Shown in pieces: positions 23,057 to 29,586 of a stretch of DNA of 29,586 nt. The notes beneath the pieces were generated by a model. The model had not been told where the DNA came from, searched no databases, and saw only the letters and a list, made by a program, of their open reading frames with translations. A program made the position numbers and the translations under genes. Positions within the stretch are counted from its first letter, which is position 1; each line of letters begins with the position of its first letter. Source of the DNA: JANRKG01 sp033763635 (lineage in GTDB: Bacteria > Cyanobacteriota > Cyanobacteriia > GCF-001939115); NCBI GenBank assembly GCA_033763635.1, contig JANRKG010000212.1, positions 1 through 29,586 on the forward strand, read 5' to 3'.

Positions 23057-24400
23057 ATGCCACATCCGATCGTTGATTTGAAAACAAATGGACATCAACA
23101 AGACCTGACAATTCAACCAGGGACAAATTTATCACTCCAGGGTCGAATCCAGGTTCCCGGTGATAAGTCGATCTCCCATCGTGCCCTGATGTTGGGGGCG
23201 ATCGCGACGGGAGAGACCCGGATTCAAGGTCTTTCGCTTGGGGAAGACCCCCGCAGCACCGCCCGCTGCTTCCAGGCGTTGGGAGCCACCATTTCTGACC
23301 TGACCACTGACATCATTACAGTGCAAGGCATTGGGTTAGGACAACTGCAAGAACCCGCAGATTTTTTGGATGCAGGGAATTCGGGCACAACGATGCGGCT
23401 GATGTTGGGATTGCTGGTAGGGCACAGCGAACGATTTTTTACGGTGACAGGGGATGGGTCTTTGAGAAGTCGCCCCATGTCCCGTGTGGTCAAGCCCTTA
23501 CAGCAAATGGGGGCTATGATTTGGGGTCGAAAGGGCGGGAGTTTGGCCCCCCTCGCAGTGCAAGGGCAACGGCTCCAACCGATTCATTATCAGTCTCCGA
23601 TCGCCTCTGCCCAGGTCAAATCCTGCATCCTCCTGGCAGGACTAACCACCGAAGGTCAGACAACTGTGACGGAACCCACGCTTTCACGGGATCACAGTGA
23701 ACGGATGTTGCAAGCCTTTGGTGCCCATCTCAGTATTGATCCAGAGACATGCAGTGTCACGGTGACAGGGCCAGCCCACCTCACAGGCCAATCGGTGATC
23801 GTTCCGGGCGACATCAGTTCGGCAGCTTTTTGGTTAGTGGCAGGGGCGATCGTTCCGGGTTCCGATCTGGTCATCGAAAATGTCGGAGTCAATCCAACTC
23901 GCACCGGGGTTTTAGAAGCTTTGGCCCTAATGGGAGCCGATATTCAACTGGAAAATGAACGGGTCGTCACTGGGGAACCTGTGGCGGATCTACGGGTGCG
24001 AACCAGCCAACTTCAGGGTTGCACGATCGCCGGAGACTTGATTCCCCGCTTGATTGACGAAGTGCCAATTCTGGCGGTTGCGGCGGTGTTTGCGAAAGGC
24101 ACGACCGTGATTCGGGATGCGGCGGAGTTACGGGTGAAAGAGAGCGATCGCATCGCAGTGATGGCTACTTATTTGAATCGCATGGGTGCCCAGGTGACTG
24201 AACGGCCCGATGGTCTCGAAATTGTGGGAGGAACGGGGCTGAAAGGGGCCGAGGTAGACAGCGAAACCGATCACCGGATTGCGATGAGTTTGGCGATCGC
24301 AGCTCTGGCAGCGGGCGGTGCTACGATTATCCATCGGGCGGAAGCCGCCTCTGTTTCTTACCCCAATTTCGTAGAAACCCTGACGCGCCTTTGCACCTAA
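23057..24400 (+). CDS. aroA: 5-enolpyruvylshikimate-3-phosphate synthase
   Basis: A 447-residue enzyme that joins phosphoenolpyruvate and shikimate-3-phosphate in the shikimate pathway. Motifs in order: GDKSISHRA at 35-43, DAGNSGTTMRLMLGLL at about 108-123, SAQVKSCILLAGL, SRDHSERM, VNPTRTGVLEALALMGA, LIDEVPILAVAA and ESDRIAVM. GDKxS, SAQxK, RxHxE and NxTR together are the motifs used to define class II EPSP synthases, which tend to have low glyphosate sensitivity; whether this one does is inference. The N-terminus has about 25 residues before the first strand. ATG 23057 is the only sensible start. Confidence 0.95.
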   Translation: MPHPIVDLKTNGHQQDLTIQPGTNLSLQGRIQVPGDKSISHRALMLGAIATGETRIQGLSLGEDPRSTARCFQALGATISDLTTDIITVQGIGLGQLQEPADFLDAGNSGTTMRLMLGLLVGHSERFFTVTGDGSLRSRPMSRVVKPLQQMGAMIWGRKGGSLAPLAVQGQRLQPIHYQSPIASAQVKSCILLAGLTTEGQTTVTEPTLSRDHSERMLQAFGAHLSIDPETCSVTVTGPAHLTGQSVIVPGDISSAAFWLVAGAIVPGSDLVIENVGVNPTRTGVLEALALMGADIQLENERVVTGEPVADLRVRTSQLQGCTIAGDLIPRLIDEVPILAVAAVFAKGTTVIRDAAELRVKESDRIAVMATYLNRMGAQVTERPDGLEIVGGTGLKGAEVDSETDHRIAMSLAIAALAAGGATIIHRAEAASVSYPNFVETLTRLCT

Positions 24401-24526
24401 ACCAATTGCCACAAGCCTGGAAGCCCTTCTCACCCCTCTTCGTCGTCCTGGTAATCGTTCCTCTAGGCTGCTGAGAGAATACCCGTAAGATGGGAATACT
24501 GGGAGAAGAAACAGGTCAGGCTAAAT

Positions 24527-24970
24527 GTGAGTCGCTACCAGGCTATGTGGCAACAGATTCGAAATCGATTGATGAACTTTAAAACTGAGGCTGACCTCGG
24601 CCCTGATTTAAGGGCACGGCGAAACGTGAACAGGTCATTGCTCCAGCCTCGGCCTGCCCTGTCCCGTCAGGAACTTTATACTGCCCACTGGCAGCATCGG
24701 GGCGTTCCTCAGGAAATTGTTGACTTTATTCATACCCGTCTTCAATCTTATTCGGGCTTGCAGTTCGATCGCGTTCAACCCACCGATCGCCTGGAAGAAG
24801 ATTTGAAGCTCACGCTGGTCAGTTGGTATGACTGGCATCTCGCCTTCTGCGAGGAGCTATATCAGGAATACGGCATTGATATGAGCGATTTCCTGGATCT
24901 GCAAACCCTCCGCACTCTGGAAGATCTGGTTTTATTCGTCAATACTCAACTCCTGGCAGTTAGCCCTTAA
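24527..24970 (+). CDS. Acyl-carrier-protein-like hypothetical protein
   Basis: A 147-residue protein with a basic N-terminal half and an ACP-like C-terminal half (about 78-142): VQPTDRLEEDLKL, WYDWHLAFCEELYQEYGIDMSD and TLEDLVLFV, which follow the helix pattern of acyl carrier proteins. The DSL serine that carries phosphopantetheine is not preserved (the place reads LTLVSW), so carrier activity is doubtful. The start is GTG 24527 (an overlapping ATG is followed at once by TGA). The leader AGGTCAGGCTAAAT is identical to that before the permease gene at 15679. Function unknown. Confidence 0.65.
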   Translation: MSRYQAMWQQIRNRLMNFKTEADLGPDLRARRNVNRSLLQPRPALSRQELYTAHWQHRGVPQEIVDFIHTRLQSYSGLQFDRVQPTDRLEEDLKLTLVSWYDWHLAFCEELYQEYGIDMSDFLDLQTLRTLEDLVLFVNTQLLAVSP

Positions 24971-25022
24971 AAGGCTGAAAGTGCTATGGTAGGGGGCACT
25001 CAGCATTGATAAGGCGTTTCAG

Positions 25023-25382
25023 ATGGGAAGAATTCTGGGAAAGCTGGCTGGTTTGCTAGCCCTCGCCAGTGTGAATAGTTTGGGACCGAGCAGTCCATCC
25101 TTCGCGAATGCTCTTTCGATGAACTGGTCTCAGGCAATCGGCAACTATGATGTGCAACGCTGCCTGAGTCTCAGCAAACAAGGCATGGAAACACTTAAGC
25201 TGAAGGCGATCGTTGTCTCCCGCAATCAAGTCAAGGGGGAAGGAACCCAACTCCTGGCAATGGTTGCCTGTGTTCCCAACCAGCTGACAACGATTAAAAC
25301 GATTATGGTTTCCGGTACGAATGCTCAGGGAGTGAATCAGTTGCTTCGAGCGCTTGTCGCTGCGACGCGACCTGCCCGCTAA
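25023..25382 (+). CDS. Small secreted hypothetical protein
   Basis: A 119-residue protein with a signal peptide of about 28-31 residues (GKLAGLLALASV, cleavage near SFANA). The mature domain has two Cys (in QRCLSL and VACVPN) that may form a disulfide and a mixed alpha/beta pattern. No family is recognised. It ends 12 bp before mobA and may share its transcript. Confidence 0.65.
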   Translation: MGRILGKLAGLLALASVNSLGPSSPSFANALSMNWSQAIGNYDVQRCLSLSKQGMETLKLKAIVVSRNQVKGEGTQLLAMVACVPNQLTTIKTIMVSGTNAQGVNQLLRALVAATRPAR

Positions 25383-25394
25383 GGAATCGAATTC

Positions 25395-26012
25395 ATGCAG
25401 GAAGTGAACAGGGAGTTTCTGTCGGCGTTAATTCTGGCGGGGGGCCAGAGTTCTCGCATGGGGCGAGACAAAGCTTTGATCGAAATCGATGGCGTTCCCC
25501 TGATTCGCCGTGTCTATGAAGCTGCCCAATTCTGCACCTCGGAGATTTATGTTCTGGCTCCCTGGTCCGATCGCTATTACCCGGTTTTGCCCCAGACCTG
25601 CCGCTTTCTTCAGGAACAAGCAGATCCCAAGACTCCCCAGGGTCCGCTGGTCGGCTTTTCTCAGGGATTGGCCCAGGTGCAAACAGAATGGGTCTTGCTG
25701 CTGGCGTGTGATCTCCCCCAACTCCAACCTGCCATCCTGCAAAGTTGGACGACCAGGCTTTCCAATACTGACAATGCAACAATAGCCCTTCTCCCCCAGC
25801 ATCCCAAAGGCTGGGACCCTCTGTGTGGCTTTTATCGCCGCTTCTGTTTGGATAGCCTGAGGACATTTATTCAGAAGGGCGGGCGATCGTTTCAAGGCTG
25901 GCTGACTCAGGTGCCCGTTCAGGCGTTACCCTTGAGCGATCGAACCATGCTGTTGAATTGCAACACACCCACCGATTTGGAAACTCTTTCCTATCCATCT
26001 CCGAACCCGTAA
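25395..26012 (+). CDS. mobA: Molybdenum cofactor guanylyltransferase
   Basis: A 205-residue nucleotidyltransferase that adds GMP from GTP to molybdopterin, giving the guanine dinucleotide cofactor used by enzymes such as nitrate reductase. The GTP-binding motif LILAGGQSSRMGRDKALIEIDG is at 12-33 and the metal-binding CDLP at about 114-117, followed by DPLCGFYRR. AAGGAAT lies 7 bases before ATG 25395. Length is typical (about 190-210). The Ser/Pro tail (YPSPNP) is variable. Confidence 0.92.
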   Translation: MQEVNREFLSALILAGGQSSRMGRDKALIEIDGVPLIRRVYEAAQFCTSEIYVLAPWSDRYYPVLPQTCRFLQEQADPKTPQGPLVGFSQGLAQVQTEWVLLLACDLPQLQPAILQSWTTRLSNTDNATIALLPQHPKGWDPLCGFYRRFCLDSLRTFIQKGGRSFQGWLTQVPVQALPLSDRTMLLNCNTPTDLETLSYPSPNP

Positions 26013-26089
26013 ATCCTTCTCTCCCCTCCCACATCAAGGTAGACTAGAATTTGCACCAAAGTTATCCTGTTTCAAGCACCGAGATTACT

Positions 26090-27202
26090 GTGACGTTAAG
26101 CCTCTCCTCTGCCAATCTCCCAACAGGTCAAACCCACCAGGCAAGCCGAGGCTGGCCTGGGTTAATCGAAGCCTACCGCTGCTTTTTGCCTGTGACTGCC
26201 GAAACTCCAGTTGTGACCCTACTGGAGGGTAATACGCCCCTGATTCCGGTGCCGTCGATCGCCTCTCTGATTGGGCGGCAGGTGCAGGTATTCGCCAAGT
26301 ACGATGGGCTGAACCCGACTGGGAGCTTCAAAGATCGGGGGATGACAATGGCAATCTCCAAGGCCAAGGAAGCAGGTGCAAAGGCTGTGATTTGTGCCAG
26401 TACGGGCAATACCTCTGCGGCGGCGGCGGCCTATGCCCGTCGGGGCGGGTTGCGGGCTTTTGTGTTAATTCCCGATGGCTATGTGGCGTTGGGGAAACTG
26501 GCTCAGGCGTTGCTGTACGGGGCAGAAGTGCTGGCGATTAAGGGTAATTTTGACGATGCCCTAAAAATCGTGCAGGAGATGGCTTTGACCCATCCTGTAA
26601 CCCTGGTTAACTCCGTCAATCCCTATCGGTTAGAAGGCCAGAAAACGGCAGCTTTTGAAATTGTGGATGTGTTGGGGGATGCCCCTGATTGGTTGTGCAT
26701 CCCAACCGGAAATGCGGGTAACATTACTGCCTACTGGATGGGGTTCTGCCAGTACCACCAGGATGGGTTATGTCAGAAATTGCCCCGGATGATGGGCTTT
26801 CAGGCGGCGGGTTCTGCGCCCCTTGTGGAAGGGCATGTTGTTACCCATCCCGAAACCCTGGCAACCGCCATCCGAATTGGCAATCCAGCCAACTGGCAAC
26901 GGGCTACTGCTGTTCGAGATGCCAGCCAGGGTAGCTTCAATGCGGTTACGGATGACGAAATTCTGGATGCCTATCGCCTTCTTGCTAAAGAAGAAGGCAT
27001 TTTCTGTGAACCTGCCAGTGCCGCCTCCGTAGCAGGATTACTAAAACTCAAGGATCAGGTGCCGACCGGAGCCAAAGTAGTTTGTGTCCTAACAGGCAAT
27101 GGGTTGAAGGACCCGGATAATGCAATTAAGCATAGTCAGAATCAATTTAAATCTGGTATCGAGGCCGATCGCGATGCGGTTGCCCGTGTGATGGGCTTCT
27201 AA
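26090..27202 (+). CDS. thrC: Threonine synthase
   Basis: A 370-residue PLP enzyme that makes threonine from O-phosphohomoserine. Lys81 in NPTGSFKDRGMTMA binds PLP. Further motifs are CASTGNTSAAAAAYARRGG, the phosphate-binding PTGNAGNITAYWMGF and VLTGNGLKDPD. The order and the short N-terminus match the bacterial/cyanobacterial class I-like threonine synthases. GTG 26090 is chosen because homologues begin MTLSLSS; a TTG at 26051 would add 13 residues. It lies 77 bp after mobA. A twin-hairpin repeat starts at the base after its TAA. Confidence 0.94.
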   Translation: MTLSLSSANLPTGQTHQASRGWPGLIEAYRCFLPVTAETPVVTLLEGNTPLIPVPSIASLIGRQVQVFAKYDGLNPTGSFKDRGMTMAISKAKEAGAKAVICASTGNTSAAAAAYARRGGLRAFVLIPDGYVALGKLAQALLYGAEVLAIKGNFDDALKIVQEMALTHPVTLVNSVNPYRLEGQKTAAFEIVDVLGDAPDWLCIPTGNAGNITAYWMGFCQYHQDGLCQKLPRMMGFQAAGSAPLVEGHVVTHPETLATAIRIGNPANWQRATAVRDASQGSFNAVTDDEILDAYRLLAKEEGIFCEPASAASVAGLLKLKDQVPTGAKVVCVLTGNGLKDPDNAIKHSQNQFKSGIEADRDAVARVMGF

Positions 27203-27319
27203 GGTGATTAAAAAGCGTTTACGGGCAACCTGTAACCTGTAACCTGAGCAGAGCCGAAGGGTACAGGTGCTAGTTTCGGCTTCGCTCAACCAGCGGAAAA
27301 TTGTTTTCTAGAAATCTCC
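27203..27319 (-). repeat. Twin-hairpin repeat, copy D, with both loops inverted
   Basis: Read on the minus strand it begins GGAGATTTCTAGAAAAC (27319 down to 27303), matching copy A at 16 of 17, and ends GTAAACGCTTTTTAATCACC like copy C. Between them, hairpin one is GCTGGTT-GAGCGAAGCCGA-AACTAGC and hairpin two CCCT-TCGGCTCTGCTC-AGG. Both 12-nt loops are reverse complements of their copy A counterparts, while the flanking stems keep their orientation. The loops are still complementary to each other at 10 of 12 positions. A TGTAACC duplication lies at 27231-27244. Confidence 0.7.
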
Positions 27320-27379
27320 TCAGAGGAAACTCTCGACGATTTCGTAGAGGCAATGCGATGTAATGCCTTTATCAATTTT

Positions 27380-27847
27380 TTATACATTTTCTGGCTGGTC
27401 AGCATTACTTTTTGCCCGTTCTCGCGCCAACAAGTCTACCGTATCTCCCAAAGCTGTCGTCAGGCTTTTGCGGGTTTGTAAATGGGCTTTGCGTTCAACC
27501 TTGAGTTCTTCTGTCAGTTGATCACGCTCGGTTAAGATTTTGAGCAATCGAGCTTTTAGCTCCTCTGGGGGCAACTGCTCGATCTCAGAAGCCGCGGTTC
27601 CCCCATCAAATGTTGCAGAAGGGGGCTTCGCTCCACTTCCCTTTAAACGACTGATTTCTAATTCTAAAGAAGTCAACCGTTCCTGGTTCAACAGGGCATC
27701 GGTGCGGCGTTGCTGAGCTTCTGTCTCATAGAGTTTACGCCAATTGGCAGCACTGGCGTAGGCTTCATTCCTCTCCTGCTGAGCCTGAGCCAATTGCTGT
27801 TGGAGAGATTTAATTTCAGCTAGCCACTGTGTTACATCTTGCGTCAT
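27380..27847 (-). CDS. Coiled-coil hypothetical protein
   Basis: A 155-residue protein made largely of two coiled coils (about 5-70 and 95-140), with heptads rich in Leu, Gln, Glu and Arg (WLAEIKSLQQQLAQAQQERN; LKARLLKILTERDQLTEELK), separated by a Gly/Ser/Pro/Thr linker. ATG 27847 is used; an in-frame TTG at 27862 would add five residues. It lies 29 bp downstream of the site-2 protease stop in the same direction, so co-transcription is likely. Function unknown; a structural or partner-binding role is inference. Confidence 0.7.
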   Translation of the reverse strand: MTQDVTQWLAEIKSLQQQLAQAQQERNEAYASAANWRKLYETEAQQRRTDALLNQERLTSLELEISRLKGSGAKPPSATFDGGTAASEIEQLPPEELKARLLKILTERDQLTEELKVERKAHLQTRKSLTTALGDTVDLLARERAKSNADQPENV

Positions 27848-27876
27848 GGTCCCAATTGGCAAGCTCTTTTTAAGCT

Positions 27877-29406
27877 TCAGAGTATAGCACGAGCCACGAT
27901 CGCTGGCGTTGGCAGGATAATCATTAAGAGGAGTGCCAGCGCCAGTAGACCCAGAAAATCCCGACGATTATCCAATTCGCTCACATCGTTCAACGCTGGC
28001 TCATCCACAATAGGCATGAAAAAGAGCAAGACGGCCCAGGGCAAGAGACGAGGTTGGATGAGGGATAGGAATAACACCAGAATTCGGGCGATTTGCCCAA
28101 TCACGACTCCAATCCGCTGCCCAAACATGGCATGCACAATATGCCCTCCGTCCAGTTGCCCTACTGGCATCAGGTTTAAGGCCGTGACGACTAACCCCAA
28201 ACACCCGGCGATCGCTGCCGGATGTAACTGAATTGCAGAGGTTGCAGTCAACTGACTGCCTAAAGCTAATTTACTTAAAATCGTCAACAAGAAAAAAGAT
28301 TGGGGATTAAGCGGGTTAAAGTCCAGCATTTCCGACGCTGCTGGCATCGGAACAACCGTTGAGTGGGCCAGCCCCCAGAGCAAAATCGGAATCGTGACAA
28401 TCAGCCCTGTCAAAGGTCCAGAAATCCCGACATCGAACAAGACTTTCCGATTGGGGATGGGTGATCGCACCTGAATGAAGGCACCGAAAGTTCCCAGAAA
28501 GAAGGGAATGGGAATAAAGTAAGGCAGCGTGGTGCGAAGTTGATAGTGCCGAGCCGTCAGGTAATGGCCCAACTCATGAATACCCAGGATGGCAACCAGG
28601 GATAGGGAATAGGCCAGAGCCGAGTTGAGTAAGTTAGGCTTTGAAGCCAATGTTTGGAAAAAGCCATCCGAAAAATCAACCAACACCCCTGCAATCTCTA
28701 AGCCCACCAGGGTTGTGGTAATCAGCGTCAAAAAGAAGAGAAAAAGAGCTAATCCAGGACGGGTGAGGGGTTTGTCTCCCTCCCTGTCAGCTAACTGGGC
28801 TTGTAGATTCGGCAGAAGGACAAAGAAGGGCTTACCGTTCAGGCCTTCCTGAAAAATCAGCAGGAATCGATCGCCAAAGTGGGTCTTCACATTCTCTTTC
28901 ACCGTTTCATAGGCCACGTTCGGTTGAGAACGGAGTTGACCTCGGCAGATCACAGCCTGGGGACGGTAATCAATATTTTGCAAGTAATAGACTGACCAGG
29001 GGAAGCAATTTTGCAGGATGGCTTCTTCTTCCTTGTCGATTGGGCGGGGTATGGATGCTTTCTCTGCCCCCGGAGCGCCTGCTTCTTGCAGGGGCGCAGT
29101 TCCAGTCCCGACTTTCTGAGCAGCTTGACCGTTTGAGGATTCAACGGGAGGCGTACTGCCGGGTCGGCGGCCCCACTGCACTAGAAACCAATAGAGGGGA
29201 AGGCAAACCACAAAAGTACCGACCATTAACTCCAGGGGCATCTGTTTACTCTGACCATAGACCAGATCCCAGATGCTCCAGAGAAAGGTCGGAGCCATCA
29301 TCACGAGCCAGAGAATCCAAACGGGGGTGCGCGTGATCCCGGCGACACTCCGTTGCACAATGTAGTAGGTGAGTAAACCCAGCAGCAGTAGTAAGACGAG
29401 TGTCAT
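27877..29406 (-). CDS. Site-2 protease-like membrane metalloprotease (M50)
   Basis: A 509-residue integral membrane protease. Two or three N-terminal helices (about 1-80) and a cytoplasmic or stromal-type region (about 84-215) precede the M50 core. The zinc motif HELGH is at about 277-281. The partner motif NLMPVGQLDGGH supplies the third zinc ligand (Asp), and FGAFIQVRSPIPNRKVLFD is the conserved strand region. No PDZ domain is seen, as in the EGY1-like group of cyanobacteria and chloroplasts. Members cleave membrane-bound regulators such as anti-sigma factors; the target here is not shown. ATG 29406 is preferred, with GGGA nearby, over TTG 29412. Confidence 0.9.
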   Translation of the reverse strand: MTLVLLLLLGLLTYYIVQRSVAGITRTPVWILWLVMMAPTFLWSIWDLVYGQSKQMPLELMVGTFVVCLPLYWFLVQWGRRPGSTPPVESSNGQAAQKVGTGTAPLQEAGAPGAEKASIPRPIDKEEEAILQNCFPWSVYYLQNIDYRPQAVICRGQLRSQPNVAYETVKENVKTHFGDRFLLIFQEGLNGKPFFVLLPNLQAQLADREGDKPLTRPGLALFLFFLTLITTTLVGLEIAGVLVDFSDGFFQTLASKPNLLNSALAYSLSLVAILGIHELGHYLTARHYQLRTTLPYFIPIPFFLGTFGAFIQVRSPIPNRKVLFDVGISGPLTGLIVTIPILLWGLAHSTVVPMPAASEMLDFNPLNPQSFFLLTILSKLALGSQLTATSAIQLHPAAIAGCLGLVVTALNLMPVGQLDGGHIVHAMFGQRIGVVIGQIARILVLFLSLIQPRLLPWAVLLFFMPIVDEPALNDVSELDNRRDFLGLLALALLLMIILPTPAIVARAIL

Positions 29407-29486
29407 GCTCAAGATCCCAACGAGACTGAGGATAGGGGGGCAAAAATGGCCCGACGATCGGGTTTCCGCTGGTGAGTCCTCACAGA

Positions 29487-29520
29487 AGAATCCTCAAATA
29501 AACAGAATCCTCAAATAAAC
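29487..29520. repeat. 17-bp perfect tandem repeat upstream of the M50 gene
   Basis: AGAATCCTCAAATAAAC at 29487-29503 and again at 29504-29520. It lies about 80-115 bp upstream of the protease start, in the divergent spacer. Confidence 0.8.
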
Positions 29521-29574
29521 TGCAATCCCAACTTCTCCATTCCCCAATCACAGCCCTGATATTAAAGGATTTGG

Positions 29575-29580
29575 AAGGAG
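29575..29580 (+). promoter_or_regulatory. Probable ribosome binding site of a gene beginning just past the right edge
   Basis: AAGGAG lies 6 bases from the window end on the plus strand, at the right distance for a start codon just beyond it. No codons are visible, so this is a weak inference. Confidence 0.3.
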
Positions 29581-29586
29581 ATTGCC

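Noticed and set aside
25393..25895. Two long minus-strand frames opposite mobA
   Set aside because: mobA carries its GTP-binding motif and a good ribosome binding site; the opposite frames look like composition-driven shadows.
1..29586. tRNA, rRNA or known riboswitch genes
   Set aside because: I looked through the spacers for cloverleaf-type arms and conserved riboswitch cores and saw none; a covariance-model scan would be decisive.

Overview
This window comes from a cyanobacterium, probably a filamentous Leptolyngbya- or Oscillatoria-like one, though that rank is inference. The evidence is the density of CGATCG and GCGATCGC (HIP1-type) octamers, a ferredoxin:thioredoxin reductase catalytic chain, a COP23-domain protein, a DUF4278 protein, and degenerate heptamer repeats (CCTTCTGCC-type) between genes. 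Most genes are chromosomal housekeeping genes with similar base composition. The exception is the AT-richer membrane-protein gene at 20485-22203 and its repeat-filled upstream region.

Layout. 1-76: first codons of a leftward gene resembling CHAT-type proteins. 192-1652: GH13 neopullulanase-like enzyme. 1654-3709 (minus): sucC-sucD, succinyl-CoA synthetase. 3710-4131: a gene-free stretch holding a dispersed twin-hairpin repeat interrupted by a 140-bp MITE with a 9-bp target duplication. 4132-5040 (minus): short-chain dehydrogenase. 5286-6738: an ECF sigma factor, a putative membrane anti-sigma factor and a Spy/CpxP-like periplasmic protein, closed by a strong terminator. 6965-11338: YqiA-like esterase, YegS-like lipid kinase, a beta-propeller/transglutaminase-like protein, the collapsed remnant of an antibiotic-biosynthesis-monooxygenase (ABM) gene, and a PhzF-family protein. 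11602-14162: DUF4278 protein, DUF58 protein, ftrC and a DUF309 protein. 14295-16869: lptA-like, lptB and an LptF/LptG permease, forming an envelope lipid transport cluster. 17032-18876 (minus): pyruvate kinase with a C-terminal swivelling domain. 19091-19843 (minus): secreted COP23 protein. 20485-22203: unrecognised four-helix membrane protein. 22342-22851 (minus): unknown protein. 23057-27202: aroA, an ACP-like protein, a small secreted protein, mobA and thrC. 27380-29406 (minus): coiled-coil protein and a membrane site-2 metalloprotease (M50).

Functional themes are central carbon metabolism (sucCD, pyk), amino-acid and cofactor synthesis (aroA, thrC, mobA), redox control (ftrC), and envelope transport and stress (the lpt cluster, the ECF module, the site-2 protease).

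The most unusual signal is non-coding. A dispersed repeat of about 115 bp has three good copies and one degenerate copy here. Each good copy contains two short hairpins whose 12-nt loops are complementary to each other. Between copies the loops change sequence, and in one copy both are flipped in place, yet complementarity is kept.
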